A stretch of 7,384 nt of DNA. Source: Candidatus Saccharimonadota bacterium (GTDB lineage Bacteria; Patescibacteriota; Saccharimonadia; Saccharimonadales; JACDFO01). Under the pieces are notes generated by a model. The model was not told the origin of the DNA. It did no database searches and saw nothing but the letters and a program-made list of their open reading frames with translations. Numbering within the stretch: position 1 is the first letter of the stretch; each line of letters starts with the position of its first letter. The stretch spans positions 1 to 7,384 of the forward strand of contig JACDFO010000014.1 in assembly GCA_013815785.1 (NCBI GenBank). Direction: 5' to 3'. Positions 1 through 5,908 of this stretch are shown here, one piece after another. Both the position numbers and the translations under genes were made by a program.

Positions 1-158
1 CTAGCCAAGTGCCAGAGGTGGCAGTGATTGCATTTATAGGCTTTTAGGGTCGCGCCGTGTTGCCAGTCGGCGGCCAAGCCTGCAGCAGTGGCTTCTTTTT
101 TAGTATCAAAGACTGATTTATCCGCGCATGGCAGTTTTAATTCTTCGCTAACGCTCAT
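1..158 (-). CDS. Small Cys/His-rich (zinc-ribbon-like) protein, C-terminus off window
   Basis: Read from an ATG at 158, this frame stays open for 52 codons to the window edge, so the protein is partial at its C-terminus. It begins MSVSEELKLPC and contains C11 and then a YKCNHCHLWHLA segment (C43, C46, H47, H50). The pattern of an N-terminal Cys, an Ala-rich helix and a final Y-x-C-x2-C-x2-W-H-L block resembles small putative zinc-binding proteins seen in Actinobacteria, phages and Patescibacteria; this is recognition from memory of the pattern, not a search result. The start lies inside the last codons of the trehalase gene: the two overlap by 11 nt, so translation is probably coupled. A weak AAAGAG lies upstream of the ATG. 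The function is unknown. The alternative, that this is a chance frame, is made unlikely by the Cys/His pattern and the tight overlap. Confidence 0.72.
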   Translation of the reverse strand, partial: MSVSEELKLPCADKSVFDTKKEATAAGLAADWQHGATLKAYKCNHCHLWHLA

Positions 159-1401
159 CGATGAACTCTTTACACAAATATTCAAAAATTGAGTTAGTCC
201 ACCCAAAACCAGTTTGGGACGGATACAACCCTTTGGCTGGTGGTTTGTCGGGGCTGACGACATTATACTTTTCTAGAAATACACCGTGCTCATTAAACCA
301 GTTCAGATTGGTTCGTAGCCACTTCATTGCTATTCGTCTGGCATCATCTTGGTAGCCATACTTCAGTAATCCCCTTATGACTAAAAACTGCAAAGGTGCC
401 CAGCCGTTCGGGTACGCCCACTGGGTAGGGGTGCCGATAAGAACAAATTGATTGAGCGTTTGTGTATCTGTCGTAGCTAAGCCTCCTCGGTTTTCAAACC
501 GACGAACCGACTTGACCATCTGAGCTGCTCTTTTTTGATCAACCATTCCCGCCCAGAGTGGGTAAAAACTAGCCAGTGAACCGACCGTACCACGCCGTTC
601 TTTAGAAAAGTTATAATCGTAATACACACTTTTAAGCTCGCTCCACATCAACTTATTCATGGTCTCTGCCCGGTGTTCTGCTGCAACTTCCCATGTAACC
701 GCCGTGCGCGTATCTTTGATCAGCCGATAGTAACGCGCTATGTCCATCTCGTATTTATACAGAAGTGCATTGAGGTCGACTGGCACAAAATTCAGAGCTT
801 TGCGACCAAAACGCGGTGTCATATCCCAACCACTTTCGGCTTCTGCCAAATCGTTCAAATAATTTATATCGTAGTAACGGCTCAGACCCTGATATACCAG
901 CCTGGCATTCGGCTTGGCACTGCCCATCCAGACCGTTTTGTACTCGGCCTCAGCGACCCCGATTGCCTCTTTTAACCACTTTTCACTCATATCGTAAGCG
1001 TCATAGACATCCCAGATAAAACTGGTCAAAAACGGAGGCTGACTGCGTCCCATCAGGTACGTGCGAGAGGCGTTAGGAATTACTTTGAAGCGCTTGAACA
1101 TCGTAAGTAAGTTTTCGAGTATTCCGACGACTAGGTCTTTGTGGTCGGCGTCCATTTGTCCTTGCACCATAAAATAACTGTCCCAGTAGTACATTTCATT
1201 GAAATCAAATTCGTGGCCCTCTTCATGGGCTGGTACTAAATACTTATTTGGAAGCCCTACTAAACTTTCGTCGTCTTTGGGATGAAAACGTTCCAATTTT
1301 TGCCAGTAATTGGCAATATAAACACGCGCTGTCGCAACGTCCTCTGTACTTAAATCGTTGCTTTTACGAAATGGAATGTATTTTTTTGCTCTGTCTAACA
1401 T
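148..1401 (-). CDS. Trehalase-family glycoside hydrolase (GH37), cytoplasmic
   Basis: A 417-residue protein with no signal peptide or membrane segment, expected to hydrolyse trehalose to two glucoses in the cytoplasm. GH37 landmarks appear in the family order: YYWDSYF (71-77), GRSQPPF (118-124), ESGWD (189-193; D193 fits the general acid, Asp312 in E. coli Tre37A), QW-x2-PNGWAPLQ (327-338), EKYN (377-380; E377 fits the general base, Glu496) and QTGFGWTN (396-403). It is shorter than E. coli TreA/TreF (about 550-565 residues). Two signature residues differ: the Arg eight before the WDSY Asp (R152 in TreA) is D66, and the Asp of QWDxPxGW is A329. These changes leave open a different alpha-glucoside substrate. 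The ATG at 1401 is the earliest possible start because an in-frame TGA lies six bases upstream. GAGGA abuts the ATG directly, too close for a normal Shine-Dalgarno, and a -10-like hexamer ends nine bases before it, suggesting a leaderless mRNA. The next gene overlaps its end by 11 nt. Confidence 0.9.
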   Translation of the reverse strand: MLDRAKKYIPFRKSNDLSTEDVATARVYIANYWQKLERFHPKDDESLVGLPNKYLVPAHEEGHEFDFNEMYYWDSYFMVQGQMDADHKDLVVGILENLLTMFKRFKVIPNASRTYLMGRSQPPFLTSFIWDVYDAYDMSEKWLKEAIGVAEAEYKTVWMGSAKPNARLVYQGLSRYYDINYLNDLAEAESGWDMTPRFGRKALNFVPVDLNALLYKYEMDIARYYRLIKDTRTAVTWEVAAEHRAETMNKLMWSELKSVYYDYNFSKERRGTVGSLASFYPLWAGMVDQKRAAQMVKSVRRFENRGGLATTDTQTLNQFVLIGTPTQWAYPNGWAPLQFLVIRGLLKYGYQDDARRIAMKWLRTNLNWFNEHGVFLEKYNVVSPDKPPAKGLYPSQTGFGWTNSIFEYLCKEFIDER

Positions 1402-1408
1402 TCCTCAT

Positions 1409-1437
1409 AGATTATGGGTTAGTGCTGACGCCGTCAA
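1409..1437 (-). promoter_or_regulatory. Predicted trehalase promoter (leaderless type)
   Basis: On the minus strand TTGACG (1432-1437) is followed after 17 bases by TAATCT (1409-1414), or after 15 bases by CATAAT (1411-1416), a better -10 match with a short spacer. With CATAAT as the -10, transcription would begin within a few bases of the ATG at 1401. This would explain the lack of a usefully spaced ribosome-binding site. This is pattern matching only. Confidence 0.45.
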
Positions 1438-1441
1438 CGCT
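1421..1441. promoter_or_regulatory. Imperfect palindrome over the trehalase -35 (operator candidate)
   Basis: AGTGCTGACG and CGTCAACGCT flank a single central C. The inner arms TGACG/CGTCA are perfect and the 10-base arms match at 8 of 10 positions. The palindrome covers the TTGACG -35 element of the trehalase promoter, the usual place for a repressor site. Which regulator would bind it is not visible here. Confidence 0.4.
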
Positions 1442-1465
1442 TATTAACAAACTTTATATAAACTT

Positions 1466-2665
1466 CTACCGAAGCACCCCAGTTAAAGCACGCAAGTCAG
1501 GGGTATTGTTAATAAATGCTGTTATTTCTGGCCGATATATCTCCATAATTGCGGCGTCAAAATCATTGCGTTGCTCTAAATCTGTTCCCGGATTTTGCTC
1601 CCTGTATTGGTCACGCATCTCGCCGTGACCTCTAAATAATTCATTTAATGGCCGATTTACTAAAATGGCTTCATTTTCTAAGATAGCGATAGTCAAGTAT
1701 GCTGCCGACTCGTACTGCTCGGTCGTCATTTGCTTTTCCTGGGCAGCTTCTACTTCAAAACCAACAGACCTGCCATCACCGGGTGGATCGTGGCGAAGCT
1801 TTGCATTGTAGGGTGCTGTTTGTATTACTCGCCCGTTTCTATCGATAATAAAATTAATACCACAACACGGGCGACCACGATTCCCCATTAGATCGATAAA
1901 TTGACGTACATTCATTTCACCCACTGGCTGGTCAGCTGTTCCGTCTGAATTATTATAGCTAGCCGTAAAATGTGCCGTGACCCATTCGGTGGCATTCTGG
2001 GCAATACCAGAATTTGTTGGGCTAAAATTAGCATAGCTTTGTGCGTAATCGAACCACGACTGATCGATTGTATTAAAGAAATTTTGATAGCCTTCAACTG
2101 TCAAATCCATGGCTTCGATTGCTGTCTTCGCCTCAGGTGAAACAGGTTGAACTTCTGGGTTAAAAAATGTTTGTACGTTTATTGGAGCTGGTTCTACAAT
2201 AATTTCAGGCACGATAACCGGTGCGGTCTCAGGTGGGGCTAATGGTATTGTTGTGGTGTTGGTGGTAGTGGTCGGAGGAGTGACAGTGGTTTCCGTAGAT
2301 GTAGTAGGGGGCAGTGTCGTAGTTGTTTCAGCAGGTGCATCAATTGGACCAAGTCGCATAGTCTGTGGTACAACCTCACCCATTTCTTCCAACTGGCAGG
2401 CCATATCAGTTTCATCGCACATTGTTGCCTCAACGTCATTCATAGGTCGGGTATTAAACGCAATCGTAAAGGCGGCAATTGCCAAAAAACCTATAGATCT
2501 TTTTTTCCAATCTGCTTGGTGTTTCCATACCTCTGGGGCGGCAACTGCTTCTGGTCCAATTTCGCCAAGGCCAATAAACTGGCGACGCGTCAACTGTTCA
2601 TTCGGCACATACTCCATAGCACCATCAACTTCTACTTCCACTGAAGTTTTCATTCCCCCTTGCAT
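1466..2665 (-). CDS. Membrane-anchored N-acetylmuramoyl-L-alanine amidase-like (Amidase_2/PGRP) protein
   Basis: A 399-residue protein with a cytoplasmic N-terminus of about 55 residues, one membrane helix (about 57-71, SIGFLAIAAFTIAF), a Thr/Pro-rich stalk (about 112-150) and a C-terminal extracytoplasmic domain (about 185-385). The domain resembles Amidase_2/PGRP peptidoglycan amidases, zinc enzymes that cut the bond between muramic acid and L-alanine: a His in VTAHFTAS (H232), the central strand NFIIDRNGRVIQ, SVGFEVEA in place of the usual GIE segment, and RGHGE (H347) followed by NPG. H232 and H347 fit two zinc ligands. The third ligand position, usually Asp or Cys just before PG, is N358, so activity is uncertain. 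The likely role is cell-wall remodelling at the outer face of the membrane. The start is the ATG at 2665 with a -10-like TAAAAT six bases upstream; a second in-frame ATG at 2653 directly follows AGGGGGA, too close for a good ribosome site. The gene is divergent from the deacetylase gene. Confidence 0.78.
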   Translation of the reverse strand: MQGGMKTSVEVEVDGAMEYVPNEQLTRRQFIGLGEIGPEAVAAPEVWKHQADWKKRSIGFLAIAAFTIAFNTRPMNDVEATMCDETDMACQLEEMGEVVPQTMRLGPIDAPAETTTTLPPTTSTETTVTPPTTTTNTTTIPLAPPETAPVIVPEIIVEPAPINVQTFFNPEVQPVSPEAKTAIEAMDLTVEGYQNFFNTIDQSWFDYAQSYANFSPTNSGIAQNATEWVTAHFTASYNNSDGTADQPVGEMNVRQFIDLMGNRGRPCCGINFIIDRNGRVIQTAPYNAKLRHDPPGDGRSVGFEVEAAQEKQMTTEQYESAAYLTIAILENEAILVNRPLNELFRGHGEMRDQYREQNPGTDLEQRNDFDAAIMEIYRPEITAFINNTPDLRALTGVLR

Positions 2666-2671
2666 ACTGCC

Positions 2672-2677
2672 ATTTTA
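2672..2677 (-). promoter_or_regulatory. Possible -10 element of the amidase gene
   Basis: TAAAAT on the minus strand ends six bases before the ATG at 2665, the same geometry as at the marR-like gene. No convincing -35 lies 16-18 bases upstream; the nearest good match, TTGACG (2703-2708), is 25 bases away. Weak prediction. Confidence 0.28.
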
Positions 2678-2706
2678 CATACAATCGCCGTATACGCCCA
2701 GCCGTC

Positions 2707-2722
2707 AAACCGACAACGGTTT
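2707..2722. promoter_or_regulatory. Inverted repeat in the divergent amidase/deacetylase promoter region
   Basis: AAACCG and CGGTTT are perfect 6-bp arms around the 4-base centre ACAA. The repeat sits between the two divergent genes and overlaps both the candidate -35 of the deacetylase gene (2710-2715) and the minus-strand TTGACG (2703-2708). It could be a shared operator for both directions. The arms are short, so chance is possible. Confidence 0.35.
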
Positions 2723-2738
2723 AGCCGTAGTGTACAAT
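2710..2738 (+). promoter_or_regulatory. Predicted promoter of the deacetylase operon
   Basis: CCGACA (2710-2715, four of six matches to TTGACA) is followed after 17 bases by TACAAT (2733-2738, five of six matches to TATAAT). The hexamer ends ten bases before the ATG at 2749, leaving almost no 5' untranslated region, and no Shine-Dalgarno is seen before the ATG. This fits a leaderless mRNA. Confidence 0.5.
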
Positions 2739-2748
2739 TATCGCTAAG

Positions 2749-3483
2749 ATGTTCTGTACAAACGATGATATTAAAAAACTCGGTACAATTCTGGGCGTGT
2801 GGGCGCATCCAGACGACGAAAGCTGGTGTATGGGAGGAGTAATGGCTAGCGCTGCCGCCAACGGCCAACGCGTAGTGTGTGTTACTGCAACACGAGGTGA
2901 CGCGGGCAAGACAGCTGATGAGGCCAAGTGGCCACAGGCGCATTTGGGCCAAATTCGTGAACGTGAGCTAGAAAAGGCTATGAAAGCCCTAGGCGTAACA
3001 GAGCACGTATGGCTAGATTATAATGATGGCCAGCTATCCCAGGCTGATCCGGGGGCAGCTGTTGAGCAAATCGTTACAATTATTAAAAAGGTTAACCCTG
3101 ATACTATCTTTAGCTTTGGCCCAGACGGGATTACAGGGCATGCTGATCACAAGACTATGTTTGAGTGGACTGCGAATGCACGTCGCAAAACGAGTTCGAA
3201 CGCAGTATTTTATAGAGTTACCGAAACAAAGGAAAAGTACGATAGCATCGGTCGAAAATGCCATGAGGCGTTTAATATTTACTTCAATATAGATACACCC
3301 GTTACCATACCAACTAAAGACATAGATTTGTATTTTGAACTGCCTGAAGGTGTCTTGGAAAAAAAAATTGAGTCCTTGCGAGTTCAAGAGTGCCAGACAG
3401 CAGGTATGTTTGCGAGTCCCTTGGGGCTCGAATATATTCAAGAGTCCTGTGCATGTGAGGCATTTATGATAGTTAAAGTATGA
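2749..3483 (+). CDS. PIG-L/LmbE-family deacetylase
   Basis: A 244-residue cytoplasmic-type protein without signal peptide. It carries the family's zinc motif AHPDDE (19-24, ligands H20 and D23 with D22 as the expected catalytic base) and the second motif FSFGPDGITGHADH (121-134), whose H134 fits the third ligand. The family (LmbE, MshB, PIG-L, BshB) removes acetyl groups from N-acetylglucosamine-containing substrates; the exact substrate here cannot be told from sequence. The length is normal for the family. The gene is the first of a two-gene unit: its TGA stop overlaps the ATG of the next gene in the four bases ATGA (3480-3483), a strong sign of coupled translation with the surface protein that follows. 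The divergent amidase-like gene suggests work on envelope glycans, but that is inference from context. Confidence 0.9.
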   Translation: MFCTNDDIKKLGTILGVWAHPDDESWCMGGVMASAAANGQRVVCVTATRGDAGKTADEAKWPQAHLGQIRERELEKAMKALGVTEHVWLDYNDGQLSQADPGAAVEQIVTIIKKVNPDTIFSFGPDGITGHADHKTMFEWTANARRKTSSNAVFYRVTETKEKYDSIGRKCHEAFNIYFNIDTPVTIPTKDIDLYFELPEGVLEKKIESLRVQECQTAGMFASPLGLEYIQESCACEAFMIVKV

Positions 3484-4478
3484 GGAAAATTTTAGCTATT
3501 GGCGCTGGACTGCTCTTACTGTCCCCTGTTGTTGTGAATGCCCAAACCGACAATTCACTACGTATCTCGCCTGTCAAAAGCGAATTTACTGCTCAGCCTG
3601 GCTCGACAGTCCGGGCTAACATACTTTTACAAAATCCCACCAATAAACCTCTTCAAGCTCAGGTATCAGCCAAAGATTTTGAAGCCGGACCAGAACGGAA
3701 CGGTGAGCCGAAAATATTGGACGGTGGCAACCCCAAATTTGGCCTATCTAACTGGCTAGCTGACGCTAATCTTTCAAAGGTTCTAACAGTCCCAGCGAAC
3801 CAGACTATCGAGTACGAAGCTGTGTTCAGGGTACCCGCCGCGGCGCAGGAGCGAACGTATTTTGGTACTGTATTATTCACAGACAACTCTCAGACAGAAC
3901 AATCCCAATCAGTTGGCAGTCTAGTTTTTATTACCGTCGGTCAGCCTGAAACCGAGCTAGCCATAGACGATTTAAAATTTGGTGAATCAGATGATGCGAC
4001 CAAAAAGTACGGACTATTTACAGCTAATGTGGCCAATCAGAGCGACGGTTTATCAAATCCAAAATTAAGACTGAAAATTACAAACGATGAAGGAAAGATT
4101 ATAGTAGAACTCAATCAAGACAGCGATGGCTCTGTTTTGCCAAGTTCAAGCCGGAACTATACTTTTACCCCGCCGGCAAAGTTACCGAATGAACCACTCA
4201 CGGTAACCGTATCTGCAGTCGATCAAAATGGTACGACAGCCGACAAAAGCATTCAGTTAAATGACGTACTGGGAAATCAAGCGATTACTAACAACGTCCA
4301 GAAAAAAACATTTCCATGGCTGAATCTACTAGGTGGTGTAGTTTTGCTTGCGAGCATCATCGGCGCTGTTATGTATATTAAAAACCGAAAATTGAAGCAC
4401 CAAGAACCTATAACTACTCAGCCACCCGACTCTCCCTCTCTGGAAAATGTCGATACACATCCCGATATAAAGCTTTAG
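3480..4478 (+). CDS. Secreted, membrane-anchored Ig-like (DUF916-like) surface protein
   Basis: A 332-residue protein. It begins with a signal peptide (MRK, then a hydrophobic core to about residue 19; likely cleavage after VNA, residue 21). The extracytoplasmic part starts with LRISPVKSEFTAQPGSTVRA and has NPTNKPL, a NWL segment and a VPAAAQERTYFGTVLF strand. This layout resembles the beta-sandwich of DUF916/WxL-interacting and related cell-surface proteins; the match is by pattern and not certain at family level. A second Ig-like region (about 160-250) follows. A C-terminal membrane helix (about 280-300, LNLLGGVVLLASIIGAVMYI) is followed by a basic stop-transfer KNRKLK and a Pro/Ser-rich cytoplasmic tail of about 30 residues. 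No LPxTG motif is present. The start ATG overlaps the stop of the deacetylase gene. It is probably a cell-surface binding or scaffold protein; the partner is unknown. Confidence 0.85.
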   Translation: MRKILAIGAGLLLLSPVVVNAQTDNSLRISPVKSEFTAQPGSTVRANILLQNPTNKPLQAQVSAKDFEAGPERNGEPKILDGGNPKFGLSNWLADANLSKVLTVPANQTIEYEAVFRVPAAAQERTYFGTVLFTDNSQTEQSQSVGSLVFITVGQPETELAIDDLKFGESDDATKKYGLFTANVANQSDGLSNPKLRLKITNDEGKIIVELNQDSDGSVLPSSSRNYTFTPPAKLPNEPLTVTVSAVDQNGTTADKSIQLNDVLGNQAITNNVQKKTFPWLNLLGGVVLLASIIGAVMYIKNRKLKHQEPITTQPPDSPSLENVDTHPDIKL

Positions 4479-4484
4479 CACTAC

Positions 4485-4581
4485 CTGAATTTCAAAACCC
4501 CACAAAAACACTCGGTCATTTGCAAACAGCAAATGACCTGTCAAGAATTTCCAGTGTTATCTTAGAGGTTTTGAAATTCAG
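4485..4581. terminator. Nested inverted repeat, likely bidirectional terminator between convergent genes
   Basis: This 97-bp element fills nearly all of the gap between the stops at 4478 and 4590. It holds three nested perfect repeats: outer 15-bp arms (4485-4499 with 4567-4581), middle 6-bp arms AACACT/AGTGTT (4507-4512 with 4553-4558), and an inner 10-bp hairpin GGTCATTTGC/GCAAATGACC (4514-4523 with 4529-4538) around a 5-base loop. On the minus strand the inner hairpin is followed by GAGTGTTTTTG, a usable U-tract; on the plus strand the outer stem is followed by TTTATTACTTACTTT. Termination in both directions is the simplest reading. No flanking direct repeat is seen that would mark it as an inserted element. 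Confidence 0.7.
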
Positions 4582-4589
4582 TTTATTAC

Positions 4590-5204
4590 TTACTTTACCG
4601 CAATACTTTTTGCCAGCTCGTCAAAACCAGTCTGGTATTCATTAGAGCCCTCGTAGACGTATTCTACTTTTATGATTCCTTTACCGGTATTTATGTAATA
4701 AGCCTGTACTGTCGTAGCTTTTTTATACGAAGAATCCTGGTTATATACTGTTTCGGCCTTCAAGGTTTTTTTATCATTTATAAATAGTGAGCTACAGATA
4801 TGCTTGCTAACATTCTGAACATTCTGAAGATCATTACAATCATCACTGTTACTTGTGTCAACAGAAACTTTAACCGGTGCACTCGGATTGGCATCACAGT
4901 CAACCCCACCTGCACCAGCTGGTATTATGAACACCGACCCGGCCGCATTCGGGCATGAGGCTTCTGTCCAGCCATCAGGCAATTTAAACGTTACTAACGA
5001 TTTCACATCTTCGCCACTAGTACTGGGTGTTGTGCTAGCTTGCTGGCTACTAGTTGGCTGGGGTTGATTGTTGTTAGAGGCATTATCTGAATTACTGGAA
5101 CGTCCTAGCAACCATCCCAAAAAAAGTGCGGCAAGAATTAACGCTGCAATCAGTAAAGTTACTTTTTTCACCTGTACATATTTTCGGTCGTTATCTGGAT
5201 TCAT
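4590..5204 (-). CDS. Membrane-anchored extracytoplasmic protein, four Cys, function unknown
   Basis: A 204-residue protein I do not recognise by name. A short basic cytoplasmic N-terminus leads to one membrane helix (about 15-33, VTLLIAALILAALFLGWLL), a Ser/Asn/Gln/Thr/Pro-rich stalk (about 36-64) and a C-terminal domain (about 66-204). The domain starts with VTFKLPDGW and ends GFDELAKSIAVK, a shape found in PsbP/LpqN-like small extracytoplasmic domains; this is a loose resemblance only. C84, C103, C123 and C137 all lie outside the membrane and could form two disulfides. There is no lipobox. A strong AAGGAG six bases before the ATG decides the start. The gene follows the LRR protein by ten bases, and the ribosome site overlaps the LRR stop codon, so the two form an operon. 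Confidence 0.8.
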   Translation of the reverse strand: MNPDNDRKYVQVKKVTLLIAALILAALFLGWLLGRSSNSDNASNNNQPQPTSSQQASTTPSTSGEDVKSLVTFKLPDGWTEASCPNAAGSVFIIPAGAGGVDCDANPSAPVKVSVDTSNSDDCNDLQNVQNVSKHICSSLFINDKKTLKAETVYNQDSSYKKATTVQAYYINTGKGIIKVEYVYEGSNEYQTGFDELAKSIAVK

Positions 5205-5210
5205 CGAAGA

Positions 5211-5216
5211 CTCCTT
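5211..5216 (-). promoter_or_regulatory. Strong Shine-Dalgarno of the four-Cys surface protein gene
   Basis: AAGGAG on the minus strand lies six bases before the ATG at 5204 and overlaps the TAA of the LRR gene. It shows that canonical ribosome-binding sites are used inside operons here, in contrast with the first genes of transcripts. Confidence 0.75.
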
Positions 5217-5649
5217 AGCTTTTAATTTCGGTATTCGGGAGTTTAGCTTTTATTTGCTCGATCTGGTCTACCGGCAAGCGATTATTTGAAATGTCTAGCA
5301 TTTTAAGTCCTGTCAGATTTTCTAATTCAGTAGGTAGCGACTCTAGGCGATTGTTTTCTATATTCAAGACCTCTAGGTTTTTCATATTTCCTATCGCAGC
5401 CGGTAATGTAGTTAATTGATTATTGGACAGATTAAGCGACGTAATGTCGGTCTGACTCAGAACCGATGCGGGTATTTCAGTTAATTGTTGGCCGCTTAAA
5501 TCCAAAGATTTATTGCTAGATTGAGTGTTTGTCGTAGGAGGAGTCTGGCTGGTTTCAGAGCTCGATTCTGGCCTGCTTACAAAATACCCTACGCCAAACG
5601 CGGTTAATACAAGCAGCAAGGCCACAAGGGCAGTAGATTTCTTTGTCAT
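5215..5649 (-). CDS. Membrane-anchored leucine-rich-repeat surface protein
   Basis: Counted from the ATG at 5649 this is a 144-residue protein: MTKK, one membrane helix (about 6-25), a Ser/Thr/Pro-rich stalk (about 26-46), then four leucine-rich repeats of about 23 residues (48-68, 69-91, 92-114, 115-137) of the form LxxLxLSNNxLTxLP. LRR domains bind proteins; the protein is expected on the outer face of the membrane, and any partner is unknown. The start is not settled. TTG at 5658 has AGGTG five bases upstream and would add three residues; TTG at 5673 is also in frame. The ATG was preferred because the Lys pair and helix follow at once and a -10-like TAGTAT ends eight bases upstream. No good -35 was found. 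It is the first gene of an operon with the four-Cys protein. Confidence 0.85.
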   Translation of the reverse strand: MTKKSTALVALLLVLTAFGVGYFVSRPESSSETSQTPPTTNTQSSNKSLDLSGQQLTEIPASVLSQTDITSLNLSNNQLTTLPAAIGNMKNLEVLNIENNRLESLPTELENLTGLKMLDISNNRLPVDQIEQIKAKLPNTEIKS

Positions 5650-5686
5650 TAGGTTCAATACTACACCTAACAAACGATTCTGAATG

Positions 5687-5705
5687 CGATATTTCCCGCA
5701 TATCG
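5687..5705. promoter_or_regulatory. Inverted repeat upstream of the LRR operon
   Basis: CGATAT (5687-5692) and ATATCG (5700-5705) are perfect 6-bp arms around a 7-base spacer, between the tmRNA terminator and the LRR gene. It could be an operator for the LRR operon. The arms are short and AT-rich, so this is tentative. Confidence 0.25.
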
Positions 5706-5710
5706 ATTGA

Positions 5711-5740
5711 TAAAAAATACACCAACCGAAATTGATGCAT
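5711..5740 (-). terminator. Intrinsic terminator of the tmRNA gene
   Basis: On the minus strand, four bases after the encoded CCA end, ATGCATCAA pairs with TTGGTGTAT (nine pairs, two of them G-U) around the loop TTTCGG, followed directly by a run of six T. This is a complete rho-independent terminator in the correct place for ssrA. Confidence 0.75.
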
Positions 5741-5859
5741 TTTTGGAGGAGCTGCCGGTAACTGCCACCGGGTCCGAAGGTTTATCTAATCAATCTATCC
5801 TACAGGTATAGTCCGTTTGAATAAGATTACAGAATTAAAACGAACAAAAAACTGCAATC

Positions 5860-5903
5860 TTTGACCCATAGTCTTAGTACGGTTTACGGGTCAAAAAACC
5901 GTA
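5860..5903 (-). other. tmRNA pseudoknot (3' domain)
   Basis: On the transcript TACGGTTT (5903-5896) pairs with AAACCGTA (5885-5878), and the loop TTTGACCC (5895-5888) pairs with GGGTCAAA (5867-5860). Both stems are perfect 8-bp helices, a textbook H-type pseudoknot in the position of PK3/PK4 of other tmRNAs. Confidence 0.8.
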
Positions 5904-5908
5904 AGCGT

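Noticed and set aside
2560..2600. TRRQFIGLG near the amidase N-terminus looks like a twin-arginine signal
   Set aside because: The next 25 residues are polar and acidic and not a hydrophobic core; the real membrane helix begins about 30 residues later, so it reads as a cytoplasmic segment before a signal anchor.
2253..2747. Plus-strand 164-residue frame starting with a Val-rich stretch
   Set aside because: The Val run is the complement of the Thr/Pro-rich stalk of the amidase gene, and the rest shows no domain. It is a shadow.
5671..5811. Plus-strand frame ending with an LPVTATG sequence that resembles a sortase signal
   Set aside because: It has no ATG or GTG start and no membrane helix after the motif, and it is antisense to the 3' end of the tmRNA, which explains its conserved look.
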